The notes under the pieces: model-generated
The model's input: the letters and a program-made list of their open reading frames with translations, nothing else
The model's database searches: none
Told to the model about the DNA's origin: nothing
Translations under genes and position numbers: made by a program
Source of the DNA: Acidobacteriota bacterium
GTDB taxonomy: Bacteria; Acidobacteriota; Terriglobia; UBA7540
NCBI GenBank assembly: GCA_021786455.1
Contig: JAJYNF010000255.1
Span: 1-29,886 of the forward strand
Reading direction: 5' to 3'
DNA: 29,886 bases
Part shown: in pieces, positions 1 to 7,684 of the stretch
Layout of the letters: every line of letters starts with the position of its first letter
How positions within the stretch are numbered: position 1 is the stretch's first letter

Positions 1-299
1 TCGATGCTTTTATAGGGAGCAAAGCCGGCCGTGCTGTGATCCTGAATCATAAACACCTTTCCGGTGGTGTAAAGGCTTTTCCAGTGAACGAAAGCGGACC
101 CGCCCAGCGCTTGAATGGAGCGGTCACTCTCGCCCTTGGCCGCCGGGCTGATAAACGACGGGATGGCTGTTCGCTTCTTTTGCGCCGTGGCCGACGCGCC
201 AGCCGCGATGGCCGGAAACATCCCTAAAAGCACAAGCCATGAGGCGAGGCACGCCGCCTGGGAGACCGGTCTGGTTATCGCGCTCCTATTCTTCTTCAT
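1..299 (-). CDS. Exported protein, N-terminal part (runs off left edge)
   Basis: The reading frame starts at ATG 299 and stays open to the window edge, giving about 99 residues. It begins MKKNR, followed by a hydrophobic stretch and an Ala-rich end (residues about 15-38), which is a normal Sec signal peptide, so the product is probably periplasmic or outer-membrane associated. The mature part contains an ALGG-x-AFVHWKSLYTTG segment. This resembles the start of acidobacterial outer-membrane lipoprotein-sorting-like (LolA/LppX-fold) hypothetical proteins, but that match is from memory and only suggestive. The gene lies downstream of plsC on the same strand, 172 bases from the plsC stop. The C-terminus is missing, so no function can be fixed. 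Confidence 0.6.
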   Translation of the reverse strand, partial: MKKNRSAITRPVSQAACLASWLVLLGMFPAIAAGASATAQKKRTAIPSFISPAAKGESDRSIQALGGSAFVHWKSLYTTGKVFMIQDHSTAGFAPYKSI

Positions 300-326
300 C
301 GGTGCTTATAAACAGCCTCCTCTGAC

Positions 327-431
327 TTAGATGACGTTTCCGCCGTGGAGTGCGTCTCGCAGCAGGGCCTCGGTGATTTCAATGATTGAACGATAGCCAT
401 CAAGCTTGCAGAGATTTGGCGTGCCCAGAAC
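327..431 (-). pseudogene. Coding-like fragment, about 34 residues, no start
   Basis: Between plsC and the exported protein gene, one minus-strand frame reads VLGTPNLCKLDGYRSI, continues for about 18 more residues through IIEITEALLRDALHGGNVI, and stops at TAA 327-329. The composition looks like real protein, but the frame is closed upstream by TGA and has no usable start codon. A neighbouring frame has an ATG just upstream (MTSSGH) that could join it through one frameshift. It may be the tail of a decayed gene or a small gene with a frameshift. I do not recognise the family. Confidence 0.25.
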
Positions 432-471
432 TCGTCATGCTGGCGACCTCGCCGCCGGCCCGTGCCTTGGT

Positions 472-1275
472 TCACTCGGCGGCCGGATGGAAACGCGACT
501 GAACCTGCTCCCGGACTTTGGCGGAAAGCTGTGAAACATCACTTGCCGTCAAACCTTGCGTCCTCACGGGCGGATGAATGATGACGTCAACTCGACCACG
601 CCGAACGTGCAACGAATCCGGCCGTAGCACCTCCCGCGATCCGTTGATGGTGATAGGAATGATCGGAACGCCGGAAAGAATCGCCAGGTAGAAGCTGCCG
701 TTTTTGAAAGGAAGAATGCCGGGCGTTCGGCTACGGCTGCCTTCTGGAAACATCACGACCGATTTTCCCTCCCGGATTCGTTGGGCCGCCTGGTCGAACC
801 CCTTGGCGGCAGCTCCCGCGCGGCCGCGGTCAACCGGGATGTGTCCTGAACGTCGCAGGTGCCAGCCGAGAAAGGGCCATCGGAACAGCGACCGTTTAGC
901 GAGAAAGCGAAACTGCGTCGGCAGCGTCACGAAAAGGATGGGAATGTCCATGGCGCTCGGATGATTCGCGCAAAAGACGTAAGTTTGGCAGGGGCCGATG
1001 TTTTCCAACCCTTCCACATGCACCTCAGCGCCGCTCGTCTTTAGAATCAGGTTCGACCAAAATCGGGCACATCCATGTTGCCACCGGCCGTGAGCGTCAA
1101 AGAAGGAGCCGGACAAAGACGCCATCCCGCAGACGGCAGTGTAGAAGTAAATCAGCGGGTTGGTAAAAACCAGGGAGCGAAGATAGCTGAGAAAATTGGA
1201 CGACCGGTGGTTGAGTCCGGGCTTCTTGATGTCCCCCGCTGAGGCCATTTCCATGCGCGGTTCCAACCATCTCAA
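472..1275 (-). CDS. plsC: 1-acyl-sn-glycerol-3-phosphate acyltransferase (PlsC family)
   Basis: This enzyme transfers an acyl group to the sn-2 position of lysophosphatidic acid, making phosphatidic acid at the inner face of the cytoplasmic membrane. The acyltransferase HX4D motif is visible as NHPSAMD (H105, D110). The second block FPEGSRS lies at residues 176-182, and a hydrophobic segment around residues 35-58 fits membrane attachment. The length of 267 residues is typical. The longest frame starts with TTG at 1275 and overlaps the folC stop by four bases (TTGA). An ATG at 1254 is an equally acceptable start. It appears to be the last housekeeping gene of the long minus-strand operon. Family assignment is secure; acyl-donor preference cannot be read. 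Confidence 0.88.
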   Translation of the reverse strand: MRWLEPRMEMASAGDIKKPGLNHRSSNFLSYLRSLVFTNPLIYFYTAVCGMASLSGSFFDAHGRWQHGCARFWSNLILKTSGAEVHVEGLENIGPCQTYVFCANHPSAMDIPILFVTLPTQFRFLAKRSLFRWPFLGWHLRRSGHIPVDRGRAGAAAKGFDQAAQRIREGKSVVMFPEGSRSRTPGILPFKNGSFYLAILSGVPIIPITINGSREVLRPDSLHVRRGRVDVIIHPPVRTQGLTASDVSQLSAKVREQVQSRFHPAAE

Positions 1276-2594
1276 TGGATGCCGACTGGCGCGGGAATTC
1301 CTATGGAGGCCAGGTCGCCTTCGGCGATGGCTGCCTTAATCGCACCCACAAGAAATAACGATCCTGCCACAAGCACAATGTCTTCTGCCGCTGATCTTCC
1401 CACCGCAGTCTCGAGCGCGCGCGCTGGGTCGGGGTTGGTGAATACCCTTCGAGGGGTCACCGGCGAACGCTCCAGAATGCTTTCCGGGGTAGCTGCCCGG
1501 TCCACGCCGCACTGAGTGACAAAGACTTCCTCCGCGAAAGGAAACAGAATCGTGCTGATTTCCTCGATGGCTTTGTCCCGCATCGAGGCATAAACAAGGC
1601 GGAGGGCGCGGCCCTGCCAATGCTCGGTCACAAATCGCGCCAGCTCACGGGCTGCGGCTGGATTGTGCGCGCCGTCGAGCACAATGAGTGGCGACGACTG
1701 AAGGGTTTCCAGTCGCCCGGGCCATTCGGCCCGTTCCAGCCCTTCCTCGATATCCCGCGGGGAAATTTGAAAGCCTTGCTTGGCCAATTGTTGGGCCGCC
1801 GCGGCGGCCGCGGCGGCATTCCGGACCTGGAAGCTTCCGGCAAGGCGAAGCCGTACCTGGAGCGGCTCCCCGCCCGCCATGGACAGCTCGAATCGGTAAC
1901 ATCCGTCCCGCTGGCTCAAGCCGGTAATCCGAGCGGCATGGTCAATCTCCATTAATTCCGCCTGAAGCGAGCGGCAACGGCCGCGAATCACCTCCAGCGC
2001 CGCCGGGTGGTCACAGACGGAGATCACCGGACGGTGCGGCTTAATCACTCCGGCTTTCTCTCGCGCAATCTCACGATGAGTCGCGCCGAGAAATTGCTGA
2101 TGATCCAGTTCGACGTTCGTGATCACGGTCGCATCCAGCCGGCCACCCATGCCCACCTCCAGCACCACAAACTGAGCGTGGGCTTCGGCGAAATAAACAA
2201 AGGCTGTAGCCGTGAGGTATTCAAAAAAGCTGGGGGACTGGGCAAGACGGCCTTCGGCACGAAGCTGCTTGACTCTATTCGCGACTCGGCTGAAGCATGG
2301 CGCGAAATCCTCATTGCCGATGGGCAGGCCATTTATCTGAATTCGCTCGTTCGCGCGGACGAGGTGCGGCGATGTGTAGAGGCCGGTCCGATAGCCTGCG
2401 GTTTTAAGGACACTTGCCAGCATCGCTGAAGTTGAACCCTTTCCGTTCGTCCCCGCAACGATGGCCGTGGGATAAGCCCGTTCAGGATGGCCGAGGGCGG
2501 CAAGAAGGGTCCGGATCGTTTCGAGGTTGAATCGAGCCCTGGGAAGTTCATGGCCGAGGTCCGCGAGAAAGTCCAGACACTGGCGGTAATCCAT
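1272..2594 (-). CDS. folC: Folylpolyglutamate synthase / dihydrofolate synthase
   Basis: FolC adds glutamate to dihydropteroate (dihydrofolate synthase) and lengthens the polyglutamate tail of folates, using ATP, in the cytoplasm. The Mur-ligase-type P-loop is GTNGKGS at residues 48-54. The central MGGRLDATN-like block appears as GMGGRLDATVITNVE, and the C-terminal domain carries the LDGAHNPAA motif. At 440 residues it has the usual length. The ATG at 2594 is preceded by GAGGAGAG, a good ribosome binding site. It lies 54 bases after accD and overlaps plsC by four bases, so translation of the two is probably coupled. The accD-folC pairing is common in bacteria. Confidence 0.95.
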   Translation of the reverse strand: MDYRQCLDFLADLGHELPRARFNLETIRTLLAALGHPERAYPTAIVAGTNGKGSTSAMLASVLKTAGYRTGLYTSPHLVRANERIQINGLPIGNEDFAPCFSRVANRVKQLRAEGRLAQSPSFFEYLTATAFVYFAEAHAQFVVLEVGMGGRLDATVITNVELDHQQFLGATHREIAREKAGVIKPHRPVISVCDHPAALEVIRGRCRSLQAELMEIDHAARITGLSQRDGCYRFELSMAGGEPLQVRLRLAGSFQVRNAAAAAAAAQQLAKQGFQISPRDIEEGLERAEWPGRLETLQSSPLIVLDGAHNPAAARELARFVTEHWQGRALRLVYASMRDKAIEEISTILFPFAEEVFVTQCGVDRAATPESILERSPVTPRRVFTNPDPARALETAVGRSAAEDIVLVAGSLFLVGAIKAAIAEGDLASIGIPAPVGIH

Positions 2595-2648
2595 TCTCTC
2601 CTCACAATTTGATGCCGGTGATTGCGTCCCCCCCGCCCCCTTCCGCTA

Positions 2649-3533
2649 TTACGGCTGGCCGAAATTCCTCAGCCCTGACCCCGGTCTCCACGCTCCCAAA
2701 AGGTCCAGCGCCGTGGCGAGATATGCTTTGAGCTCCTTCCGCGGCACGATCGCGTCCAGCATCCCGTGCGCCATGAGAAACTCCGAACGCTGGAATCCCT
2801 CGGGCAATTTTTGGCGGATCGTCTGCTCGATGACTCGGGGTCCGGCGAAGCCGATCAGAGCTCCCGGCTCGGCAATGTTCAGGTCGCCGAGCATGGCAAA
2901 GCTAGCTGTCGTGCCGCCCGTGGTTGGATGGGTTAAAACTGAAATGTATGGCACGTGCGCCTCGTCCAGCCGTGCTAGGGCGGCGCTGATCTTCGCCAAT
3001 TGGAGCAAACTGATGGCCCCTTCCATCATCCGTGCTCCGCCCGAGCACGAGACGATTACCAAAGGCATCCGCTGCCCGATACACCGATCAATGGCTCGAG
3101 TGATTTTCTCCCCCACGACAGCACCCATGCTGCCCCCAATAAATTGAAATTCCATAGCGCAAATCATAGCGGGCTTGCCGGCGATCATCCCCCAGCCGCT
3201 TAGAAGGGCGTCCTTCATGCCGGTCAGCTTTTGCGCTTCTTCTAAGCGCGCCTTGTACGGCTTGCGGTCGGTAAAGTTCAGCGGGTCCGGCGAAGCCAGG
3301 CTCGCATCGTATTCCTCATATTTGCCGTCGTCAAAAAGCATTGCCAGCCGGTTCGCCGACCCCATCTTGAAATGGAAGTTGCACTTCGGGCAGCACTGAA
3401 GATTGTTTTCCAAATCCTTCTTCCACAGGATTTGCTTGCACCCTTCACATTTCGTCCACAGCCCTTCCGTCTGGACACGTTTCTCGGCGGGCGGCGTTTC
3501 AAGCGGCTTTTTCTCTTTACGAAACCAGGGCAT
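2649..3533 (-). CDS. accD: Acetyl-CoA carboxylase, carboxyltransferase beta subunit
   Basis: AccD forms the carboxyltransferase half of acetyl-CoA carboxylase with AccA. It moves CO2 from carboxybiotin to acetyl-CoA to make malonyl-CoA, the first step of fatty acid synthesis. The N-terminal four-cysteine zinc ribbon is intact (C29, C32, C48, C51). The crotonase-like core shows GGSMGAVVGEK, SGGARMMEG and PTTGGTTASFAMLGD, all characteristic of the family. The length of 294 residues is normal and the start is ATG 3533. AccA is not in this window. It follows the corrinoid adenosyltransferase by 53 bases and precedes folC by 54 bases on the same strand. Confidence 0.96.
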   Translation of the reverse strand: MPWFRKEKKPLETPPAEKRVQTEGLWTKCEGCKQILWKKDLENNLQCCPKCNFHFKMGSANRLAMLFDDGKYEEYDASLASPDPLNFTDRKPYKARLEEAQKLTGMKDALLSGWGMIAGKPAMICAMEFQFIGGSMGAVVGEKITRAIDRCIGQRMPLVIVSCSGGARMMEGAISLLQLAKISAALARLDEAHVPYISVLTHPTTGGTTASFAMLGDLNIAEPGALIGFAGPRVIEQTIRQKLPEGFQRSEFLMAHGMLDAIVPRKELKAYLATALDLLGAWRPGSGLRNFGQP

Positions 3534-3586
3534 TGGATCGAATGAGCCGAGCGGCCATCCTTAAAACAGCGAGAGCCTCCGGCTGC

Positions 3587-4132
3587 TCAATAATCAATTC
3601 CCCGCTGAGCGAGGATTCCCTTCTGAAAGGGGTGCTTCACTTCACGCATCTCGGTGACCAAATCGGCCGCTTCCACCACGGAAGGGTGGGCGTTCCGCCC
3701 AGTCAAAATCACATGCACTGACGCGGGTTTGCTCTTCAGGGCCTCGACCACTCTTTCCGGGTCGAGCATTTTGTAGCTGATGGCGTAGTTGATCTCATCG
3801 AGAATGATCAGGTCGTATTCGCCGGCGAAAATCTCCTGGCGAGCCAATTGCCACGCTTCCTCGACCAAGCGAACGTCTTCCGAGTCCGGCTTTTCAACCC
3901 CAATTTTCACGAACCCGCGTCCCATAGGCAAAATCCGAATCCGGTCCTCCCCGAGAAGGCGCGCTGCGTCCAATTCACCATAGTTCCACGATCCTTTGAT
4001 GAATTGAACCATCAACACGCGAAGCCCTTGTCCGACGGCACGAAACGCGGTTCCCAGGGCCGCGGTGGTTTTCCCCTTGCCGGGTCCGGTATTCACGATG
4101 ATTAGTCCTCGGCGGGTATCCGTCAAGCGCAC
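3587..4132 (-). CDS. cobO: Cob(I)yrinic acid a,c-diamide adenosyltransferase (CobA/CobO type)
   Basis: This enzyme moves the adenosyl group of ATP to the cobalt of reduced corrinoids, making adenosylcobalamin precursors. The inverted-type P-loop TGPGKGKTTAALG lies near the N-terminus, the Walker B-like LIILDEINYA is central, and TGRNAHP and the C-terminal VKHPFQKGILAQRGIDY are family hallmarks. I place the start at GTG 4132 (181 residues). The frame is open to an ATG at 4222, but that would overlap rlmH by 76 bases and add a stretch with no resemblance to the family. No other cobalamin genes are nearby, so it may serve corrinoid salvage. Its place in a ribosome-biogenesis operon looks opportunistic. 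Confidence 0.9.
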   Translation of the reverse strand: MRLTDTRRGLIIVNTGPGKGKTTAALGTAFRAVGQGLRVLMVQFIKGSWNYGELDAARLLGEDRIRILPMGRGFVKIGVEKPDSEDVRLVEEAWQLARQEIFAGEYDLIILDEINYAISYKMLDPERVVEALKSKPASVHVILTGRNAHPSVVEAADLVTEMREVKHPFQKGILAQRGIDY

Positions 4133-4146
4133 CTCAAGCGGCCCGT

Positions 4147-4605
4147 TTAGCGCGCGTAAGGAAGACCGCGCAAAATGCAAAATCCCCGGTAAATCTGCTC
4201 GAGCAAGATGACCGGTGCCCACTCGTGGGTGAGCGTCATTCGAGAAAGCGCCAGGAGGAAGTCAGCCCGGCCGCGCCAGGCGTCGGAGAAACCGTCGGGG
4301 CCGCCGACCAGGAAGGCCACCTCTCGCGTTCCTCGCAACGTTTGATCTTCTAACCAGCGAGCAAATTCCTCCGATGTCCACTCCCGGCCGTTCGGGTCGA
4401 GGAGGACTTTGACACTTCCTTCCAGCTTTTCAACCAGCCGCTCCTCCTTCGCGCTGAGCATTCCCTGCCGGGGGCCCTTCGAGGCCGGCGCAAAGTCCTC
4501 CACCACAATCTCGTGGAATCGAGCGATCCGCGTGGCATATTCGCTTTCCAAGGCTCGCAAGTGAACCTGCTTGGTCTTGCCTTTTCGGAGAACCCGAATG
4601 CGCAT
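4147..4605 (-). CDS. rlmH: 23S rRNA pseudouridine-1915 N3-methyltransferase
   Basis: RlmH methylates N3 of pseudouridine 1915 in helix 69 of 23S rRNA, on assembled 70S ribosomes, using S-adenosylmethionine. The SPOUT-fold knot is recognisable from VAFLVGGPDGFSD, LSRMTLTHEWAP and the C-terminal LLEQIYRGFCILRGLPY, which closely match the family pattern. The length of 152 residues is usual. The start is ATG 4605, preceded by a GGAAGG-containing site. It lies 69 bases downstream of rsfS and fits the conserved nadD-rsfS-rlmH order of many bacteria. Confidence 0.95.
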   Translation of the reverse strand: MRIRVLRKGKTKQVHLRALESEYATRIARFHEIVVEDFAPASKGPRQGMLSAKEERLVEKLEGSVKVLLDPNGREWTSEEFARWLEDQTLRGTREVAFLVGGPDGFSDAWRGRADFLLALSRMTLTHEWAPVILLEQIYRGFCILRGLPYAR

Positions 4606-4674
4606 CGCACCCGCCTTCCAGAGCTACCAAGGATTCCTTCCAGTTTCACAATCATCCTCTCGGCGCTGGCCGCA

Positions 4675-5016
4675 TCATTCCTGCGTCACTGGCAAGTGCG
4701 GCGCGGTTTTCCATAAACGAGCGAGATGGTAAAACTCTCGGGTCCGTTCCGTAAAAATATGGACCACGAAGTCGAGGTAATCCATTAGGATCCATTCTGC
4801 CCGCCCGTAACCCTCCACATGTCCGAGGTGAACCCCGATTTGTTCAAGCCTATTCTGAATCGCATCCGAAATTGCCTGAGCGTGACGCGTGGACGTCGCG
4901 CTGCAAATTACAAAATAGTCGGTGAAAGAACTGATCCCTTTCAGATTAAGAATTTCGAGGTTCAAGGCCTTTCTGTCTTGCGCAGCGTTGATCGCTTCTC
5001 TAAGGTACGAATTCAT
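4675..5016 (-). CDS. rsfS: Ribosome silencing factor RsfS
   Basis: RsfS binds ribosomal protein uL14 and blocks joining of the 30S and 50S subunits, slowing translation in stationary phase or starvation. The family core is clear: LKGISSFTDYFVICSATSTRHAQAI, then GRAEWILMDYLDFVVHIF and a C-terminal REFYHLARLW. I choose ATG 5016 (113 residues, MNSYLREAI...), which overlaps the nadD stop as ATGA. A longer frame to 5106 exists, but its extra 30 residues lie inside nadD and do not look like the family. The nadD-rsfS overlap implies coupled translation. Confidence 0.94.
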   Translation of the reverse strand: MNSYLREAINAAQDRKALNLEILNLKGISSFTDYFVICSATSTRHAQAISDAIQNRLEQIGVHLGHVEGYGRAEWILMDYLDFVVHIFTERTREFYHLARLWKTAPHLPVTQE

Positions 5017-5684
5017 GACCGGCCGTCGCTGCTGCCCGGCGATGGGTACAGCCCTTCCTTCTGAATATATTGTTTCACCAGGGGCGTCACACAGCCTGCG
5101 GGCCAATGGTCCTCGCGAATTGCCTCACGAATCTCTCTTGAGGCCCAGGGGAGCCGCAGACCGTCCAGAATATACACGACGCTCCGCCCCAATGAAATCC
5201 GGCCCGGCTGTTGCCGGCCGCGCGCCCGCGCCAAATCCTGAGAGGCGGCCTTACGGATAGACTGGGCATCGAACCCCGGGCGTGGAATGACAATAAAATC
5301 CGCCGAATCGAGGAGAGAACGATAATCTTTCCAATGCGGCAAGTCGAGAAACGCATCGGCGCCGAGGATGAAATAGAGCCGATCGCCTGGACCCAGCGAC
5401 CGCGCAACCCGGCGCACGGTCTCAATCGAGTATGAAGGCCTGCCATCCTGGGATGGCGCTTCCAGCAGCGAAGGGATGAACCCCCTATGGCCCGCGCACG
5501 CCAAGGCGACCATGGCGTATCGGTGTTCGAAGGCTGTAAGCTGCTCCGCCATCTTGTGCGGCGGACGTCCCGTGGCGACAAAGAGGACACGGTCGAGATG
5601 AAATTTCCGCGCCGCCACCTCCGCGGCTTGCAAGTGGCCCGAGTGAATGGGATCAAAGGTTCCGCCAAAGATTGCGATGTTCAC
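5013..5684 (-). CDS. nadD: Nicotinate-nucleotide adenylyltransferase
   Basis: NadD joins ATP and nicotinate mononucleotide to make deamido-NAD, a late step of NAD synthesis in the cytoplasm. The nucleotidyltransferase signature GGTFDPIHSGHL opens the protein (residues 7-18, with the paired histidines). The FILGADAFLDLPHWKDY block and a C-terminal ASREIREAI segment, equivalent to the ISSTxIR motif, are present. The length is 223 residues. The start codon is GTG 5684, overlapping the obgE stop as GTGA, and the stop overlaps the rsfS start. The gene therefore sits in a tightly coupled obgE-nadD-rsfS chain. Confidence 0.95.
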   Translation of the reverse strand: MNIAIFGGTFDPIHSGHLQAAEVAARKFHLDRVLFVATGRPPHKMAEQLTAFEHRYAMVALACAGHRGFIPSLLEAPSQDGRPSYSIETVRRVARSLGPGDRLYFILGADAFLDLPHWKDYRSLLDSADFIVIPRPGFDAQSIRKAASQDLARARGRQQPGRISLGRSVVYILDGLRLPWASREIREAIREDHWPAGCVTPLVKQYIQKEGLYPSPGSSDGRS

Positions 5685-6736
5685 CGATTTGAGTCTTGAA
5701 AAGCCTCTGGCGCGCGCGCGTTCGGCGTCGCCATCTTAGGAGTTTTCTCCAATTTCATCCACGCGGCGCGTTTCAGTTCCTCCAGGCCTTCCCCCGTGAC
5801 CGCCGAAATCTCGTGGAGTTCCATCCCTCGCCCGTGGCAAAACTCCCTCAGCGCGAACAGGCGATTGCTATCGCCGGCGGCATCCATGCGGGAAGCGACA
5901 ACCAGCATAGGCTTCGCGATGAGCCCAGGGCTGAAGCTCGCCAACTCCTCCATAATCGTCGCATAGTCTTCCACCGGGTCTCGTCCCGACTGCTCCGCCA
6001 CGTCAATCAGGTGCAGAATGAGGCGAGTTCGTTCGATATGTTTCAAAAAACGGTCACCCAGGCCTCGTCCCTGATGAGCCCCGGCGATCAGGCCCGGAAT
6101 ATCGGCCATCACAAATGATCTCTCCTCATCGAGTGCCACCACTCCCAGACAAGGCTCCAGGGTCGTAAAAGGGTAATTGGCGATGCGAGGACGCGCCGCG
6201 CTCAGCCGCGAGATCAGCGTGGACTTGCCCACATTTGGAAAACCGACCAGCCCTACGTCCGCCAAGAGCTTCAGTTCCAGCAGCATTTCGCGATGTTCGC
6301 CCGGTCGGCCTGGCTCGGCCGTTCGAGGCGCCTGGTGGGTCGAATTGGCAAAGCGAGCATTGCCTCGCCCACCACGCCCGCCGCGGGCCGCCAGAAACCG
6401 CTGCCCCGGCGCGGTGAAATCCCACAGCCTTTCGCGCGTGACGGGTTCCAGCGCCACGGTTCCCACTGGAATTGTCACGACGAGATCTTTTCCATTGCTG
6501 CCGTGGCAGTTCGAGCCTTCGCCGTGACCGCCGCGCTCCGCGCGATACTCTGGATTGTAGCGGAACTTAAGAAGGGTATTGAGATTTTCCGAGCTTTCGA
6601 GATAAATGCTCCCGCCGGTTCCCCCATCACCGCCGCTCGGCCCGCCTCGCGGCACATACTTTTCCCGACGAAAAGCCACGCAGCCGTTGCCGCCATCGCC
6701 TGCATAAACTCGGATTTTGGCTTCATCAATAAACAC
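5681..6736 (-). CDS. obgE: Obg family GTPase (CgtA/ObgE)
   Basis: Obg is an essential GTPase that acts in 50S subunit maturation and responds to (p)ppGpp. The glycine-rich Obg domain fills the N-terminal half (YAGDGGNG, PRGGPSGGDGG, ARGGRGGRGNARF). The G domain follows, with G1 GFPNVGKST, G2 in the NYPFTT segment, and G3 MADIPGLIAGAHQGRGLG. I place the start at GTG 6736, giving MFIDEAKIRV and 351 residues, the usual family start. The frame stays open to another GTG at 6829, but the extra 31 residues do not resemble Obg. No clear Shine-Dalgarno precedes 6736, so the exact start is less certain than the identity. Confidence 0.94.
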   Translation of the reverse strand: MFIDEAKIRVYAGDGGNGCVAFRREKYVPRGGPSGGDGGTGGSIYLESSENLNTLLKFRYNPEYRAERGGHGEGSNCHGSNGKDLVVTIPVGTVALEPVTRERLWDFTAPGQRFLAARGGRGGRGNARFANSTHQAPRTAEPGRPGEHREMLLELKLLADVGLVGFPNVGKSTLISRLSAARPRIANYPFTTLEPCLGVVALDEERSFVMADIPGLIAGAHQGRGLGDRFLKHIERTRLILHLIDVAEQSGRDPVEDYATIMEELASFSPGLIAKPMLVVASRMDAAGDSNRLFALREFCHGRGMELHEISAVTGEGLEELKRAAWMKLEKTPKMATPNARAPEAFQDSNR

Positions 6737-6856
6737 GATCGGTGCCGAAGGGATGAGGGGAACACCCAGCGGCCGTGCCGGTCCCCGCTCCGACCTTGCT
6801 CGAAAACAATAAAAGCGGCGGAGGCTCACCAGCCAGCACCCCTGCCGCTCAGTCGG

Positions 6857-7120
6857 CTAGTTCGCCGAGCGGACCAAAACGTTCACAAAACGTCCCAGTC
6901 GCCCTTTGTCCTCAAACTGCACCACACCCCCAACCTTCGCGTAAAGCGTGTCATCTTTCCCAATGCCCACGTTTTCGCCCGGCTTCAATCGAGTTCCGCG
7001 TTGTCGGACCAGAATCGAGCCACCCGTGACCCGTTGTCCGTCAAACCGTTTCACGCCCAACCGCTGCGAGTTGGAATCGCGGCCGTTCCGTGAGCTCCCT
7101 AATCCCTTTTTATGCGCCAT
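6857..7120 (-). CDS. rpmA: 50S ribosomal protein L27 (bL27)
   Basis: bL27 sits near the peptidyl-transferase centre of the large subunit. The protein begins MAHKKGLGSSRNGRDS and contains GVKRFDGQ, GSILVRQRGT and GKDDTLYAK, all diagnostic. I use ATG 7120 (87 residues). A frame extension to 7147 adds nine residues with no family support. The N-terminus begins directly at MAHKKG, so there is no cleavable leader of the Firmicutes type. It lies 36 bases after rplU and belongs to the same transcript. Confidence 0.97.
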   Translation of the reverse strand: MAHKKGLGSSRNGRDSNSQRLGVKRFDGQRVTGGSILVRQRGTRLKPGENVGIGKDDTLYAKVGGVVQFEDKGRLGRFVNVLVRSAN

Positions 7121-7156
7121 GACAAAGTTCCTCGCTATCTGGGGCAAGCGCCCGGC

Positions 7157-7468
7157 TTACGGCGGGGTAATCTCCTCGATCCGCACTTCGCTGAATGCCT
7201 GCCGGTGCCCCAGCGTCCGGCGATATTGTTTCTTCCGCTTGTACTTGAGCACGCGCACCTTGGCGGCGCGCCCATGGGACACGATGGTGCCTCGGACCGT
7301 GGCGTTCTCAATGATTGGATTTCCCGTAACCAACCCCTGGTTCCGTATGGCCAACACTTGCTTGAACTCAACCGCGGAGCCGGGCTCGCCAGACAGCTTC
7401 TCCAGCCGAACCACGTCGCCCGGAGACACCTGAACCTGTTTGCCCCCCGCCCTAATAATCGCGTACAT
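7157..7468 (-). CDS. rplU: 50S ribosomal protein L21 (bL21)
   Basis: bL21 is a structural protein of the large ribosomal subunit that binds 23S rRNA. The N-terminal MYAIIRAGGKQVQV and the C-terminal VLKYKRKKQYRRTLGHRQAF are characteristic. The length is 103 residues. ATG 7468 is preceded by GAGGTGG as the ribosome binding site. It is the first gene of the minus-strand operon, with a well-formed promoter 35-63 bases upstream. The rplU-rpmA-obgE order is highly conserved across bacteria. Confidence 0.97.
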   Translation of the reverse strand: MYAIIRAGGKQVQVSPGDVVRLEKLSGEPGSAVEFKQVLAIRNQGLVTGNPIIENATVRGTIVSHGRAAKVRVLKYKRKKQYRRTLGHRQAFSEVRIEEITPP

Positions 7469-7502
7469 TCAGCCCACCTCGCGTAAGCAATGGCAAAGCT
7501 CC

Positions 7503-7531
7503 ATTTTACGGGCCGTTCGGCGCCTTGTCAA
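7503..7531 (-). promoter_or_regulatory. Sigma70-like promoter of the rplU operon
   Basis: On the minus strand a perfect TTGACA (7526-7531) is followed by a 17-base spacer and TAAAAT (7503-7508, five of six matches to the -10 consensus). It lies 35 bases before the rplU start. This is one of the two best promoters in the window and probably drives the whole ribosomal and housekeeping run. Confidence 0.75.
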
Positions 7532-7548
7532 TCGAGGTTGCGCCTATC

Positions 7549-7642
7549 GCAGAATTCTGCCAGGCTAAGGGAGAATGTTTCAAGCGTCCTTTCTGGCCTG
7601 CCCGCCGCAGCGGGGAATAAAGCCGGCAGGCCAAAATTCTGC
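7549..7642. repeat. Nested inverted repeats in the rplU/lutB intergenic region
   Basis: A perfect 12-base palindrome GCAGAATTCTGC lies at 7549-7560. Its half GCAGAATT (7549-7556) also pairs with AATTCTGC at 7635-7642. Inside are the arms TGGCCTGCC (7594-7602) and GGCAGGCCA (7625-7633), and within those a small CCGC/GCGG hairpin. The layout resembles an intergenic palindromic repeat or regulatory hairpin upstream of the LutB-like gene. No poly-T follows, so a terminator is less likely. Confidence 0.5.
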
Positions 7643-7684
7643 TGGGGGTTCTAGCCGGCCGCGCTCGCAACGCGCTGCCACGGA

